A stretch of 64,000 nucleotides of DNA, from contig NZ_CP023689.1 of NCBI RefSeq assembly GCF_008704715.1, forward strand, positions 3,968,001 to 4,032,000, in the 5' to 3' direction. This DNA is from Streptomyces chartreusis (GTDB taxonomy: Bacteria; Actinomycetota; Actinomycetes; Streptomycetales; Streptomycetaceae). The translations under genes were made by a program, and so were the position numbers. Below, piece by piece: positions 42,744 through 50,828 of the stretch (position 1 is the first letter of the stretch; each line of letters starts with the position of its first letter). A model generated the notes under the pieces. The model worked only from the letters and a program-made list of their open reading frames with translations, did no database searches and was not told the origin of the DNA.

Positions 42744-42777
42744 GTGACCGGACGGCAGGGGACAGCAGCCCGGTCAC
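42744..42777 (+). terminator. Hairpin after chorismate mutase
   Basis: An 8-bp stem GTGACCGG (42744-42751 with 42770-42777) with an 18-base loop. It may end the chorismate mutase mRNA. The rest of 42580-42938 has no gene. Confidence 0.4.
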
Positions 42778-42902
42778 CCTAGAGAACGGTCGGCTCCGGG
42801 GACGCCCGGGGCCGGCCGGTCGGCTGCACCTCCAGCTCTCGCCGCGGACAACCGGATCGCGGCGACCATGACCCGCGGCGCACCCCCCGGCGCCGCTCCC
42901 AG

Positions 42903-42971
42903 GCACCGACGCTGCCCTGACGTCGGTGCTGACCAAGGAAGGGCCCCGCGGCTCCGTCCCGCGGGGCCCTT
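42903..42971. terminator. Two tandem hairpins between converging genes
   Basis: A 9-bp stem GCACCGACG (42903-42911 with 42921-42929) is followed by a perfect 13-bp stem AAGGGCCCCGCGG (42939-42951 with 42959-42971), loop of 7. They lie between chorismate mutase (plus) and the membrane protein at 43019 (minus) and would terminate both. Confidence 0.75.
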
Positions 42972-43018
42972 CTCATGCCGGTCGACGTATGCCGATCGGC
43001 GCCGCCCGCCGGGTGTTC

Positions 43019-44140
43019 TCAGGTGCGCGAGACGGTGCCGCACTCGTCGGTGTCCCGGTCCGGGTCCACTCCCCTGCTGCGGTCGTACGGATCGATCGCC
43101 TCGCCGGAGGACTCCGAGCCGGACATCAGCTCGGACTGGAACAGCGGGTGGATACGGCCGTCACCGATCTCGCAGTCGTCGTTGGAGATCTCGCCGTCGA
43201 TGCCGTACACCCAGATCCGCCCCTCGGTGCCCTGGTACTTGGCGGGGTCCGAGACGTCCACGTCGACGATCCGGCGGACGATGGCGCGGGCGACCTCGTC
43301 GCCGCCACCGGTCCTGGCCAGCGGATACACGAAGGTGTAGTCGGCCCGGATCATCGCCTTGCCGGCGCCGTCGGGTTCGACGGTCATCCGGCCGCGGACC
43401 TTCACCTCGGTGCCCACGAGCTCGACCTCGTCGTGGTCGAAGCGGGTGAAGGTCCAGGTGGGGTCGTTCTTGGCCGTGGGGTGGCGCAGCCCGGTGCGCA
43501 GGTCGGCCAGGTAGTCCTTCTGCAGCGGGTCGACGAGGGCCAGCGCGGCCTTGGGTTCGGCGCCGTACAGCACCTCGCGGTCGAGGTTGGCGGCGACGAC
43601 GAAGTCCCTCGTCAGCCGCAGGGCCGTCTGGATCCGGGCGGCGGAGACACCGCTGACCGACTTGGCCTTCGGAACCTCGATGGCGGCCGCGCCGGCTGCC
43701 CAGCGGGCGGCCGGGGAACCGGTGAACGGCCGCTGCCGCGTGGGGAGTCCGGCGGCGTCGGCGGGCGCGCCGCTGGGCCGGCTCGTCTCGGGGGCAAGCG
43801 GTGAGGTCGGGGCCGCGGCCGGCCCGGAGTCCGAACCGGGCAGGACGACCGACGGCTTGAGGGCGACGACGGCGACCCCGACGGCCAGCAGCACGCCGAT
43901 CGCGCTCCAGACCTTGCGGCGGCGCGAGCCGCGGCCGTTCATGTCCTGCCAGGCGGGGCCGGTGCGCCAGCCTGCGGGCTGCTCGCCCCGCGCGTCCTGC
44001 CGGCGCAGTCGTTCCGTCACCATCCGGGCACGCGCGGACGGTTCCTTCGGTGCGGCACCCTGGTCGCGCTCGGCGTCCTGGACGAACTTCTCCCAGGCCT
44101 CGTCGGATATGGACGAGCCCTCGGACGGCTTGTCGGTCAC
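43019..44140 (-). CDS. Single-helix membrane protein with large extracellular domain
   Basis: A 373-residue protein of unknown function. Residues 1-75 are cytoplasmic and charged (ISDEAWEKFVQDAERD); one helix follows (AIGVLLAVGVAVVALK). About 280 extracellular residues include a Pro/Ala/Ser stretch and then an alpha/beta domain (ARIQTALRLTRDFVVAANLD; YTFVYPLARTGGGDEVARA; GRIWVYGIDGEI) found in streptomycete proteins of this size. A Cys near the C-terminus (NDDCEIGDG) may pair with another at TDECG. GTG 44140 is behind GAGAGGAAG with a long gap. Confidence 0.75.
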   Translation of the reverse strand: MTDKPSEGSSISDEAWEKFVQDAERDQGAAPKEPSARARMVTERLRRQDARGEQPAGWRTGPAWQDMNGRGSRRRKVWSAIGVLLAVGVAVVALKPSVVLPGSDSGPAAAPTSPLAPETSRPSGAPADAAGLPTRQRPFTGSPAARWAAGAAAIEVPKAKSVSGVSAARIQTALRLTRDFVVAANLDREVLYGAEPKAALALVDPLQKDYLADLRTGLRHPTAKNDPTWTFTRFDHDEVELVGTEVKVRGRMTVEPDGAGKAMIRADYTFVYPLARTGGGDEVARAIVRRIVDVDVSDPAKYQGTEGRIWVYGIDGEISNDDCEIGDGRIHPLFQSELMSGSESSGEAIDPYDRSRGVDPDRDTDECGTVSRT

Positions 44141-44344
44141 GGCGGTATGGGCTTCCTCTCAGCGGGCTGTCGGCCGGCTGAGCGTACGTCAGTTCGGAGG
44201 CCGCAAGATCAGTCAATCGCGTGTGACGCGGGCCACATAAAAAATCTGTTAGTTAAAGCACAACCATTCACCCGTGTCGCTGATCAAACCCTGCGAATCA
44301 AGGGCCACAGCCGCGCCCCACACGCGGAGGCCTCCCTATAGCGC

Positions 44345-44364
44345 GTGCTGCGAGATCGCAGCAC
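44345..44364. promoter_or_regulatory. 20-bp near-palindrome in the leader of the sortase substrate
   Basis: GTGCTGCGA-GA-TCGCAGCAC, arms of 9 perfect pairs, 21 bases before ATG 44385. It is either an operator or an mRNA hairpin just before the ribosome site. An unusually AT-rich block (about 44234-44265) lies further upstream and may hold the promoter. Confidence 0.55.
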
Positions 44365-44384
44365 ACCGGACTTTCGAGGTCTTC

Positions 44385-45440
44385 ATGAAGCTTCGCCGTG
44401 CACTGGCCGCCGCGGCCACGACGGCCGTCATAGCGCCGATCGCGCTTCTGTCGGCGCCGGCCGCGTTCGCCACGGACGAGACCACCTCGACACCGACGGT
44501 GTCGGAGAGCACGCCGGCGGCGGAGGAGTCCACCCCCGCCGCCGAGGAGAGCACGCCGGCCGCCGAGGAGTCGACCCCGGCCGCCGAGGAGAGCACGCCC
44601 GCCGCGGAGGAGTCCACCCCTGCCGCGGAGGAGAGCACGCCGGCCGCCGAGGAGTCGACCCCGGCCGCCGAGGAGTCCACCCCCGCACCCGAGGAGAGCA
44701 CCCCCTCCGAGGGCGACGACGAGTGGAACCCGTACGAGGACTGCGAGACCTTCGACCTCGACGACAACCTCAAGGCCGAGATCTCCGGTCTGCCGAGCAA
44801 GATCGTCGCGGGTTCGGGCTGGCACAACTTCGAGTTCGTCGCCACGAACAACTCGGACAAGGACCTGGAGAACGTCTGGATCGAGGCGTTCACCGAGTAC
44901 GCGGACGAGAACGTCGACGAGTCGCTGTACCTGAACATGGCCGAGATCCAGGTCAAGCAGGACGGCAAGTGGACCAGCAGCTACCAGGACTCCTACAAGG
45001 ACGAGGACGGCAAGGTCGTCTTCACCGGCAGCTTCGTCGCCTCCCTGGACAAGCTGGAGGCGAACTCCACCTCCTCGCTGGACCTGCGCGTCCGTGTGAA
45101 GTCGTCGGCCCCGGCCGGTTCGTCCTTCGCGCTGAGCCAGGCGATCTACGCGGGCGAGGACGCGGCCTGCTACGGCAACGGTGAGTTCTACGAGTTCACC
45201 GTGCTCGCCGCGGGCACCAAGCCGGGTGACGTCGACCCGGCCGAGCCGAACGGCGAGAAGCCCACGGGCATCGACGGCAAGAAGCCGCAGGGTGAGGTCG
45301 AGGAGGTCACCGGCAACCTCGCCGAGACCGGCTCCAGCTCCAACCTTCCGGTCATCGGCACCATCGGCGGCATCGCCATCGTCGCCGGCGCCGGCGTCGT
45401 GTTCGCGATGAAGCGCCGCAAGGTGGGCGCGGAGGCGTAA
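44385..45440 (+). CDS. Secreted wall-anchored protein with ESTPAAE repeats and LAETG sorting signal
   Basis: A 351-residue wall protein. A signal peptide (LAAAATTAVIAPIALLSAPA, cleavage near AFA|TD) is followed by about nine tandem ESTPAAE heptads (21-bp DNA repeats at about 44510-44700), then a folded domain of about 180 residues with two Cys (DCETFDL and ACYGNGEF). The C-terminus is a sorting signal: LAETG, the helix IGTIGGIAIVAGAGVVFAM and KRRK. LAXTG signals are recognised by class E sortases in Streptomyces. It is followed by an 18-bp terminator. It probably displays its domain on the cell surface; the repeat is a wall-spanning spacer. Confidence 0.92.
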   Translation: MKLRRALAAAATTAVIAPIALLSAPAAFATDETTSTPTVSESTPAAEESTPAAEESTPAAEESTPAAEESTPAAEESTPAAEESTPAAEESTPAAEESTPAPEESTPSEGDDEWNPYEDCETFDLDDNLKAEISGLPSKIVAGSGWHNFEFVATNNSDKDLENVWIEAFTEYADENVDESLYLNMAEIQVKQDGKWTSSYQDSYKDEDGKVVFTGSFVASLDKLEANSTSSLDLRVRVKSSAPAGSSFALSQAIYAGEDAACYGNGEFYEFTVLAAGTKPGDVDPAEPNGEKPTGIDGKKPQGEVEEVTGNLAETGSSSNLPVIGTIGGIAIVAGAGVVFAMKRRKVGAEA

Positions 45441-45463
45441 GCCCCGGCACAGCTTCACGCAAG

Positions 45464-45509
45464 ACAGAGAAGGACCTGCGCTCGGAGGGGGGCGCAGGTC
45501 CTTCTCTGT
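45464..45509. terminator. Strong 18-bp hairpin terminator
   Basis: Perfect stem 45464-45481 with 45492-45509 and a 10-base loop, between the sortase substrate and the converging GMC oxidoreductase gene. Confidence 0.88.
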
Positions 45510-45531
45510 GTACGGCCGCTTTCGCGGGCCG

Positions 45532-47310
45532 CTACTTCTTCGGGGGCACCGCCGGTATCCCCAGGAAGGGCAGCTTCAGCGCGCCGAACGCCTCCGCCGG
45601 GACCGCCGGGGACTTCGGCTCGACCGGGTTGAGGCGTTCGTACGCCGCTCCCTGGGCCGGACGCTGGTCGGCCTCGCCGTTGTTGGGCCAGTACGACATC
45701 GCCCGCTCGGCCTGCGCCGTGATCGTCAGGGACGGGTTGACGCCGAGGTTGGCCGACACCGCCGCCCCGTCGACGACCGAGATGCCCGGGTGGCCGTACA
45801 GCCGGTGGTACGGGTCGATCACGCCGGTCTCCGGCGAGTCGCCGATCGGGCAGCCGCCGAGGAAGTGGGCGGTGAGCGGGGTGCCCATCAGCTCGCCGAC
45901 GTTGGAGCCGGCGAAGCCGTTGATGTCGGCGGCGATCGCGGTCGCGGCCTCCGAAGCGGCCTTGATCTGCTTGGGGTTGGGCGCCCCGTGGCCCTGACGC
46001 GCGGTCAGCAGGCCCTTGCCCACGCCGTCCGGCTTCAGATACGTCGTCAGCGAGTTGTCCAGCGACTGCATCACCAGGCCGATGATGGTCCGCTCCGACC
46101 AGCGGCGGTTGGACAGGGAACGCAGCATCATCATCGGGTGCCGGACGGCGTTCGCCAGCCAGCCCGCGACCCGCGAGGAGCCCTCGGCGTAGGGGACCTG
46201 GAGGATCGACAGGCCGCCCATCGAGTTGGAGCCCTTGCCGTAGCGGACCGGCTCGATGTGGGTGTTCTCGTCGGGGTGGATCGAGGACGTGATGGCGACA
46301 CCGCGGGTGAAGTCGACCTTCGCCTCGCCCGTGGCCCTGCGGTAGCGCCGGTTGTCGGTCTGCGCGCCGACGAGGGCCTCGGAGTTGGTGCGGGTCAGCT
46401 CACCCAGCTTCGCGGAGAGGTACGGCAGTTGCCCGCCGGCCTTCATCCGGTGCAGCAGGGTCTGGGTGCCGTACGTCCCGGCCGCGAGGACCACCCGGCG
46501 GGCCTTGAACAGCCTGCCCTGGCCCTTCTTCTTCCCGTCCGTCGGCAGCGTAGCCACCGCGTACCCGCCCTGCGAGTCGTCGGTGACGGAGACGACCGTC
46601 GTCATGGGGTGGACGACCGCGCCCGCCTTCTCGGCGAGGTAGAGGTAGTTCTCGTTCAGGGTGTTCTTCGCGCCGTGCCGGCAGCCGGTCATGCACTCAC
46701 CGCACTCGGTGCACGCCTTGCGCGAGGGGCCCGCCCCGCCGAAGTACGGGTCGGCGACCTCCTGGCCCGGGGTGACCCTGGCCTCGCCCTCGGCGTCCTC
46801 GCCGTCGCCGAAGAACACGCCGACCGGTGCCATGTGGAAGCTGTCGCCGACGCCCATCCGCTCGGCCGCGGCCTTCAGATGCACGTCGGACGGGGTCATC
46901 GTCGGGTTGAGCCGTACGCCGAGCATGCGCCGGGCCTGGTCGTAGTACGGCTTCAGCTCGTCCTGCCAGTCGGTGATGTCACGCCACTGCGGGTCGTCGA
47001 AGAAGGGCTTCGGCGGTACGTAGAGGGTGTTGGCGTAGTTGAGGGAGCCGCCGCCGACGCCGGCGCCCGCAAGCACCATGACGTTGCCCAGCAGGTGGAT
47101 GCGCTGGATGCCGAACATGTTGAGCCTGGGGGCCCAGAGGTAGTTCTTCAGGTCCCAGGAGTTCTTCGGCAGGCTCTCGCGGGTCCAGCGGCGGCCGGCT
47201 TCCAGTACGCCTACGCGGTAGCCCTTCTCGGTGAGGCGAAGGGCGGTTACCGAGCCGCCGAAGCCGGAGCCGACGACCAGTACGTCGTAATCGTAGGTGT
47301 CCTGAGGCAC
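45532..47310 (-). CDS. GMC-type FAD oxidoreductase (cholesterol-oxidase-like) with Cys cluster
   Basis: A 592-residue flavoenzyme. DVLVVGSGFGGSVTALRL is the FAD-binding start, and GAGVGGGSLNYANTLYVPP and HFLGGCPIGD (near the active site) are family features. Between residues 195 and 215 it holds CTECGECMTGCRHGAKNTL, a CxxCxxCxxxC cluster like a small ferredoxin motif, unusual among FAD alcohol oxidases. Substrate unknown; sterols or long-chain alcohols are candidates. It lies 64 bases after the aldehyde dehydrogenase gene in the same direction, so the two form an operon in which an alcohol may be oxidised to an aldehyde and then to an acid. Confidence 0.85.
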   Translation of the reverse strand: MPQDTYDYDVLVVGSGFGGSVTALRLTEKGYRVGVLEAGRRWTRESLPKNSWDLKNYLWAPRLNMFGIQRIHLLGNVMVLAGAGVGGGSLNYANTLYVPPKPFFDDPQWRDITDWQDELKPYYDQARRMLGVRLNPTMTPSDVHLKAAAERMGVGDSFHMAPVGVFFGDGEDAEGEARVTPGQEVADPYFGGAGPSRKACTECGECMTGCRHGAKNTLNENYLYLAEKAGAVVHPMTTVVSVTDDSQGGYAVATLPTDGKKKGQGRLFKARRVVLAAGTYGTQTLLHRMKAGGQLPYLSAKLGELTRTNSEALVGAQTDNRRYRRATGEAKVDFTRGVAITSSIHPDENTHIEPVRYGKGSNSMGGLSILQVPYAEGSSRVAGWLANAVRHPMMMLRSLSNRRWSERTIIGLVMQSLDNSLTTYLKPDGVGKGLLTARQGHGAPNPKQIKAASEAATAIAADINGFAGSNVGELMGTPLTAHFLGGCPIGDSPETGVIDPYHRLYGHPGISVVDGAAVSANLGVNPSLTITAQAERAMSYWPNNGEADQRPAQGAAYERLNPVEPKSPAVPAEAFGALKLPFLGIPAVPPKK

Positions 47311-47374
47311 GTGTGCTCCTCGTTGAGTGTCCGTGCGGGTTCTCTGTGGCTGGTCGCGCGGTTCCTGAAAGCCT

Positions 47375-48988
47375 CTACTTGAACCGGAACGCCTTCATCA
47401 GGCGCAGGCTCCGGCTCATGAACTGCGCGTACTTCTCGTCGTCCATGCCCAGCGACGGCGCCATCGGCAGCAGCCGCTGCTGGGCGACCGTCTGGGCCTC
47501 CGTGTACTTGAGGATGCCCTCGGAGCCGTGGCGGCGGCCGAGGCCGGAGTCCTTCATGCCGCCCATGGGCGACTGGACGCTGCCGTACGCGGGGGCGTAG
47601 CCCTCGTTGACGTTCACCGTGCCGGTGCGCAGGCGGGCGGCGACCGCGCGGCCACGGCCGCCGTCCTTCGTCCAGACCGAGGAGTTGAGGCCGTACGGCG
47701 TGGAGTTGGCGTGCTCGACCGCCTCGTCCTCGGTCTTGAAGCGGTAGATGGAGACGACCGGGCCGAAGGTCTCCTCGGAGCAGACGGTCATGTCCGGTAC
47801 GACGCCGTCGAGGATCGTCGGCTCGAAGAAGTACGGGCCGATGTCCGGGCGGGCCGCGCCGCCCGCGACGAGGGTGGCGCCCTTGGCGACGGCCTCCTCC
47901 ACGTGCCGGGTGACCGTCTCCAGCTGGCGCTCGCCGACCAGGGAGCCCATGTCGGCGCCGTAGGCGAGGGACGTACCGAGCCGCATGGCCTTGGTGCGGG
48001 CGGCGAAGCGCTCCACGAAGGCGTCGGCGATCGACTCGTGGACGTACAACCGCTCGATGGAGATGCACAGTTGGCCGGCGGAGGAGAAGCAGGCGCGGAC
48101 GGCGCCCGCGGCGGCCTTCTCGATGTCGGCGTCCTCCAGCACCAGCATGGCGTTCTTGCCGCCGAGTTCGAGGGAGACGCCGACCAGCCGGGCTGCGGCG
48201 CCCTGGGCGACCTGGCGGCCGGTGCGGGTGGAGCCGGTGAAGGAGACGTAGTCGGCGTGCCTGACGACCTCGGGGCCGACGACCGGGCCCTCGCCGAGGA
48301 CGACCTGGAAGACGTCGGCGGGCAGCCCGGCCTCTATGAGCAGGTCGCGGGCCCACAGGGCGGTCAGGCAGGTCTCCGTGTCGGGCTTCATGACGACCGC
48401 GTTGCCCGCGACGAACGCCGGGAGCGCGTCACCGACGGACAGCTCCAGGGGGTAGTTCCAGGGGGCGATCTGGCCGACGACGCCGCGCGGGTGGCGCAGC
48501 TCGGTGACACGGGTGAGCGTGGGCACCGCGCCCGCGTGCCGCTTCGGCTTCAGATAGGCGGGCGCCTTGCGGCCGTAGTGGCGGGCCGCGACGGCGACGG
48601 CCTGCACCTCCTCGTGCGCGTGCAGCCTGGCCTTGCCCGTCTCCAGCTGGATCAGGTCGAGGACCTCCGCCTGGCGCTCCAGCACCAGGTCGTGGAAACG
48701 GAGCAGGACCGCGGCGCGCTGCCGCACCGGGACCTGGGCCCAGACGGCCTGCGCCTTACGGGCCGCCTCGAAGGCCCGCTCCACGTCCTCGGGCGTGGAT
48801 TCCGGCAGGTCGGCCAGCTTCTCGCCGGTGAACGGCGTGTGGTTCGCGGTACGGCCGGAGCCGACCACGCCCTTGGTGAGCTGGGCCACCAGTTCCGGCG
48901 TGACCACGTCGGCGGCGGTACGGGCGCCCTGCGGGGCGGGGGCGAGGGGGTTGGTGCCGGTCTTGGCCGGGGCCTGCGCGTCCGTCAT
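47375..48988 (-). CDS. gabD2: Succinate-semialdehyde dehydrogenase-type aldehyde dehydrogenase
   Basis: A 537-residue NAD(P)-dependent aldehyde dehydrogenase. APWNYPLELSVGDALPAFVA and GSTRTGRQVAQGA form the cofactor site. The Glu general base is in LELGGKNAML, and the catalytic Cys in SAGQLCISIERL. The length and a long N-terminal extension fit actinobacterial GabD2, which oxidises succinate semialdehyde from GABA or from alpha-ketoglutarate to succinate. Other aldehydes are possible because it is operonic with the GMC oxidase. ATG 48988 has no ribosome site, but a CATACT -10 lies 9 bases away, so the mRNA is probably leaderless. Confidence 0.85.
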   Translation of the reverse strand: MTDAQAPAKTGTNPLAPAPQGARTAADVVTPELVAQLTKGVVGSGRTANHTPFTGEKLADLPESTPEDVERAFEAARKAQAVWAQVPVRQRAAVLLRFHDLVLERQAEVLDLIQLETGKARLHAHEEVQAVAVAARHYGRKAPAYLKPKRHAGAVPTLTRVTELRHPRGVVGQIAPWNYPLELSVGDALPAFVAGNAVVMKPDTETCLTALWARDLLIEAGLPADVFQVVLGEGPVVGPEVVRHADYVSFTGSTRTGRQVAQGAAARLVGVSLELGGKNAMLVLEDADIEKAAAGAVRACFSSAGQLCISIERLYVHESIADAFVERFAARTKAMRLGTSLAYGADMGSLVGERQLETVTRHVEEAVAKGATLVAGGAARPDIGPYFFEPTILDGVVPDMTVCSEETFGPVVSIYRFKTEDEAVEHANSTPYGLNSSVWTKDGGRGRAVAARLRTGTVNVNEGYAPAYGSVQSPMGGMKDSGLGRRHGSEGILKYTEAQTVAQQRLLPMAPSLGMDDEKYAQFMSRSLRLMKAFRFK

Positions 48989-48997
48989 GAGGCGCAG

Positions 48998-49079
48998 AGT
49001 ATGCCGGAGCGGAGGCTTTGTGTACCCGTCGGTAACGGGGATTCACCGAGTGCTCACATGATGCCAGTGTCCACTGGCA
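48998..49079 (-). promoter_or_regulatory. Promoter and two palindromic sites of the gabD2 operon
   Basis: On the minus strand a -10 CATACT (49003 to 48998) precedes ATG 48988 by 9 bases. TACC-CGTC-GGTA (49023-49034) overlaps the expected -35. Further upstream TGCCAGTG-TC-CACTGGCA (49062-49079) is a perfect 8-bp inverted repeat. Both look like operators of dimeric repressors such as TetR/GntR types. Confidence 0.6.
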
Positions 49080-49119
49080 ACAAACGAGCTGATCAGGGCG
49101 TTGCCGGGTCGGCGACGGA

Positions 49120-50790
49120 TCACTCGATCTCGAGTCGGTCACGGGCGCCCTTGAAGACCGCGGTGCCCTTCTTCTCCGTGGGGGTGCCCTTGGGCATGTC
49201 GACACGCAGCTCGTACATGCGGTCGTCGCCCGTGACCACGATGAGCTGCATGACGCGGGTCGGGGACACGTCCTTGTCGTAGGTGGTGTCGGAGAGGACG
49301 GCGTCGTAGCCCTTGAAGGTGGTGCGGGTGGACTGGGTGCTCGCGTCGTGGTTGTAGCTGTCCCAGGTGTCGTGCGCCTCCTGCGCCTGCTCCAGCAGCG
49401 GGCGGGGCGACTTGTCCCACTGGGTGAGGCGGACCTGGACGAGGCCGATGTCGTAGACGACGAGCCGGGGCTGATCGGTGGCGCCGCCCTCGCGCGCGGC
49501 CTCCTTGTACTCGGTGGGGAGGAAGAGCACGGCGTCCATGTCCCGCTCGGGGTGCCCGGTCCAGCCGCCGGGGGCGGGCGTGGTCGCCGGGGCGAGGGGG
49601 GCCGAGCTGTAGGTGGGGTTCATCTCCTTGGCCTCACCGCTGTCGCCGCCGAGGAAGGAGGCGGTGGCGAGCCAGGTGCCGACGACGAGGAGGACACCGA
49701 GGACGAGAAGGGGGACCGGGCGCAGGAACCAGGAGCGGCGAGGGGGGTTCGAGGCGGCGGTGGAGGTGGTGGCGCTGGTGGCGGTCGCCGGTTCAGGGGT
49801 GGGCTCGGCTTCAGGTGGTGCGACGGGCAAGGGCTCGGGGGTCGGCTCGGCCTTCAGCCGTACGGTCCCGGAGTCCTCGGCGAACTCCCTGAGCCCGCAG
49901 GCGTCCTGAGGTCCCGACGCGGCCGCGCCCCCGGAGGGCTCCGGCACCGGCCACCCCTCGGCGACCGCCTCCAGCACCGCACCGACCTCGTCCGCGTCGG
50001 GGCGCTGCTCGGGGTCCTTCACCAGCAGCCGCACGATCAGCGATCCGAGCGGCCCGGCCTGTTTCGGCTCGGGCGCGTCGGCGGCGAGGATCGCGGCGAG
50101 CGTGGACTCCAGGGTCGTACGGCGGAAGGGCGACCAGCCCTCGACGGCGGCGTACAGGAGCACGCCGAGCGACCACAGGTCGGAGGCGGGGCCGGCGCCG
50201 CGGCCGGACATCCGCTCGGGGGCGATGAACTCCAGGGAGCCGACGAACTCGCCGCTGACGGTGAGGGATTCCTCGCCCTGGATGTGGGCGATGCCGAAGT
50301 CGGTGAGGACGACGCGGCGGTGCGGGCCGAGCAGTACGTTGGCGGGCTTGACGTCGCGGTGGACGATGCCGACGGCGTGCGCGGCGCGCAGGGCGCCGAG
50401 GACGGCGATGCCGATGCGGGCCGCCTCGGGCGCCTCGACGGGGCCGCGTTTGAGGGCCTCGTGCAGGGACTCGCCGCGGACCAGTTCCATGACGATCCAG
50501 GGCAGGCCGTCCTCCTCCACGACGACGTCGTGGAGGGAGACGGCGGCCGGATGGTCGACGCGGGCGGCGGCGCGGGCCTCTCGGTAGAGCCGGTTGGCGG
50601 CCCGCTGGTGAGCCGCGTCCTCCGGGTCGCCGGGCAACCTCGGCTGTTTCACGGCGACTTCGCGGTCCACCAGTTCGTCGAGCGCCCGCCAGACGGTGCC
50701 CATGCCGCCGGAGCCGATGCGCTCGACCAGACGGTAACGCCCGCCGATCACACGCCCGTTGGGTCCGGTGCGGCCACCGTCTTCGCTCAT
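49120..50790 (-). CDS. Transmembrane Ser/Thr protein kinase (PknB-like, LpqN-type sensor)
   Basis: A 556-residue receptor kinase. The kinase domain spans residues about 18-285: GSGGMG loop, VAVKQPRLP (Lys), HRDVKPANVLL, DFGIAHIQGEE, and the APERMSG loop. A juxtamembrane Pro/Glu-rich stretch and one helix (VPLLVLGVLLVVGTWLA) follow. The 180-residue exterior part starts PERDMDAVLFLPTEYKEA and is beta-rich, like the LpqN/Mog1-PsbP fold, not PASTA. ATG 50790 follows GGTAGGCATGGGAC. It is the last gene of the six-kinase block, 38 bases from the next. Confidence 0.92.
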   Translation of the reverse strand: MSEDGGRTGPNGRVIGGRYRLVERIGSGGMGTVWRALDELVDREVAVKQPRLPGDPEDAAHQRAANRLYREARAAARVDHPAAVSLHDVVVEEDGLPWIVMELVRGESLHEALKRGPVEAPEAARIGIAVLGALRAAHAVGIVHRDVKPANVLLGPHRRVVLTDFGIAHIQGEESLTVSGEFVGSLEFIAPERMSGRGAGPASDLWSLGVLLYAAVEGWSPFRRTTLESTLAAILAADAPEPKQAGPLGSLIVRLLVKDPEQRPDADEVGAVLEAVAEGWPVPEPSGGAAASGPQDACGLREFAEDSGTVRLKAEPTPEPLPVAPPEAEPTPEPATATSATTSTAASNPPRRSWFLRPVPLLVLGVLLVVGTWLATASFLGGDSGEAKEMNPTYSSAPLAPATTPAPGGWTGHPERDMDAVLFLPTEYKEAAREGGATDQPRLVVYDIGLVQVRLTQWDKSPRPLLEQAQEAHDTWDSYNHDASTQSTRTTFKGYDAVLSDTTYDKDVSPTRVMQLIVVTGDDRMYELRVDMPKGTPTEKKGTAVFKGARDRLEIE

Positions 50791-50828
50791 GTCCCATGCC
50801 TACCTTGCGGGGTGGGCACTTCGCCAGT

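Noticed and set aside
42868..43018. Small ORF starting ATG 42868 between chorismate mutase and the membrane protein
   Set aside because: It runs through two terminator hairpins, has no ribosome site, and is Arg/Pro-rich.
44510..44700. 21-bp direct repeats as a CRISPR or iteron array
   Set aside because: They are in frame and encode ESTPAAE heptads of a secreted protein.
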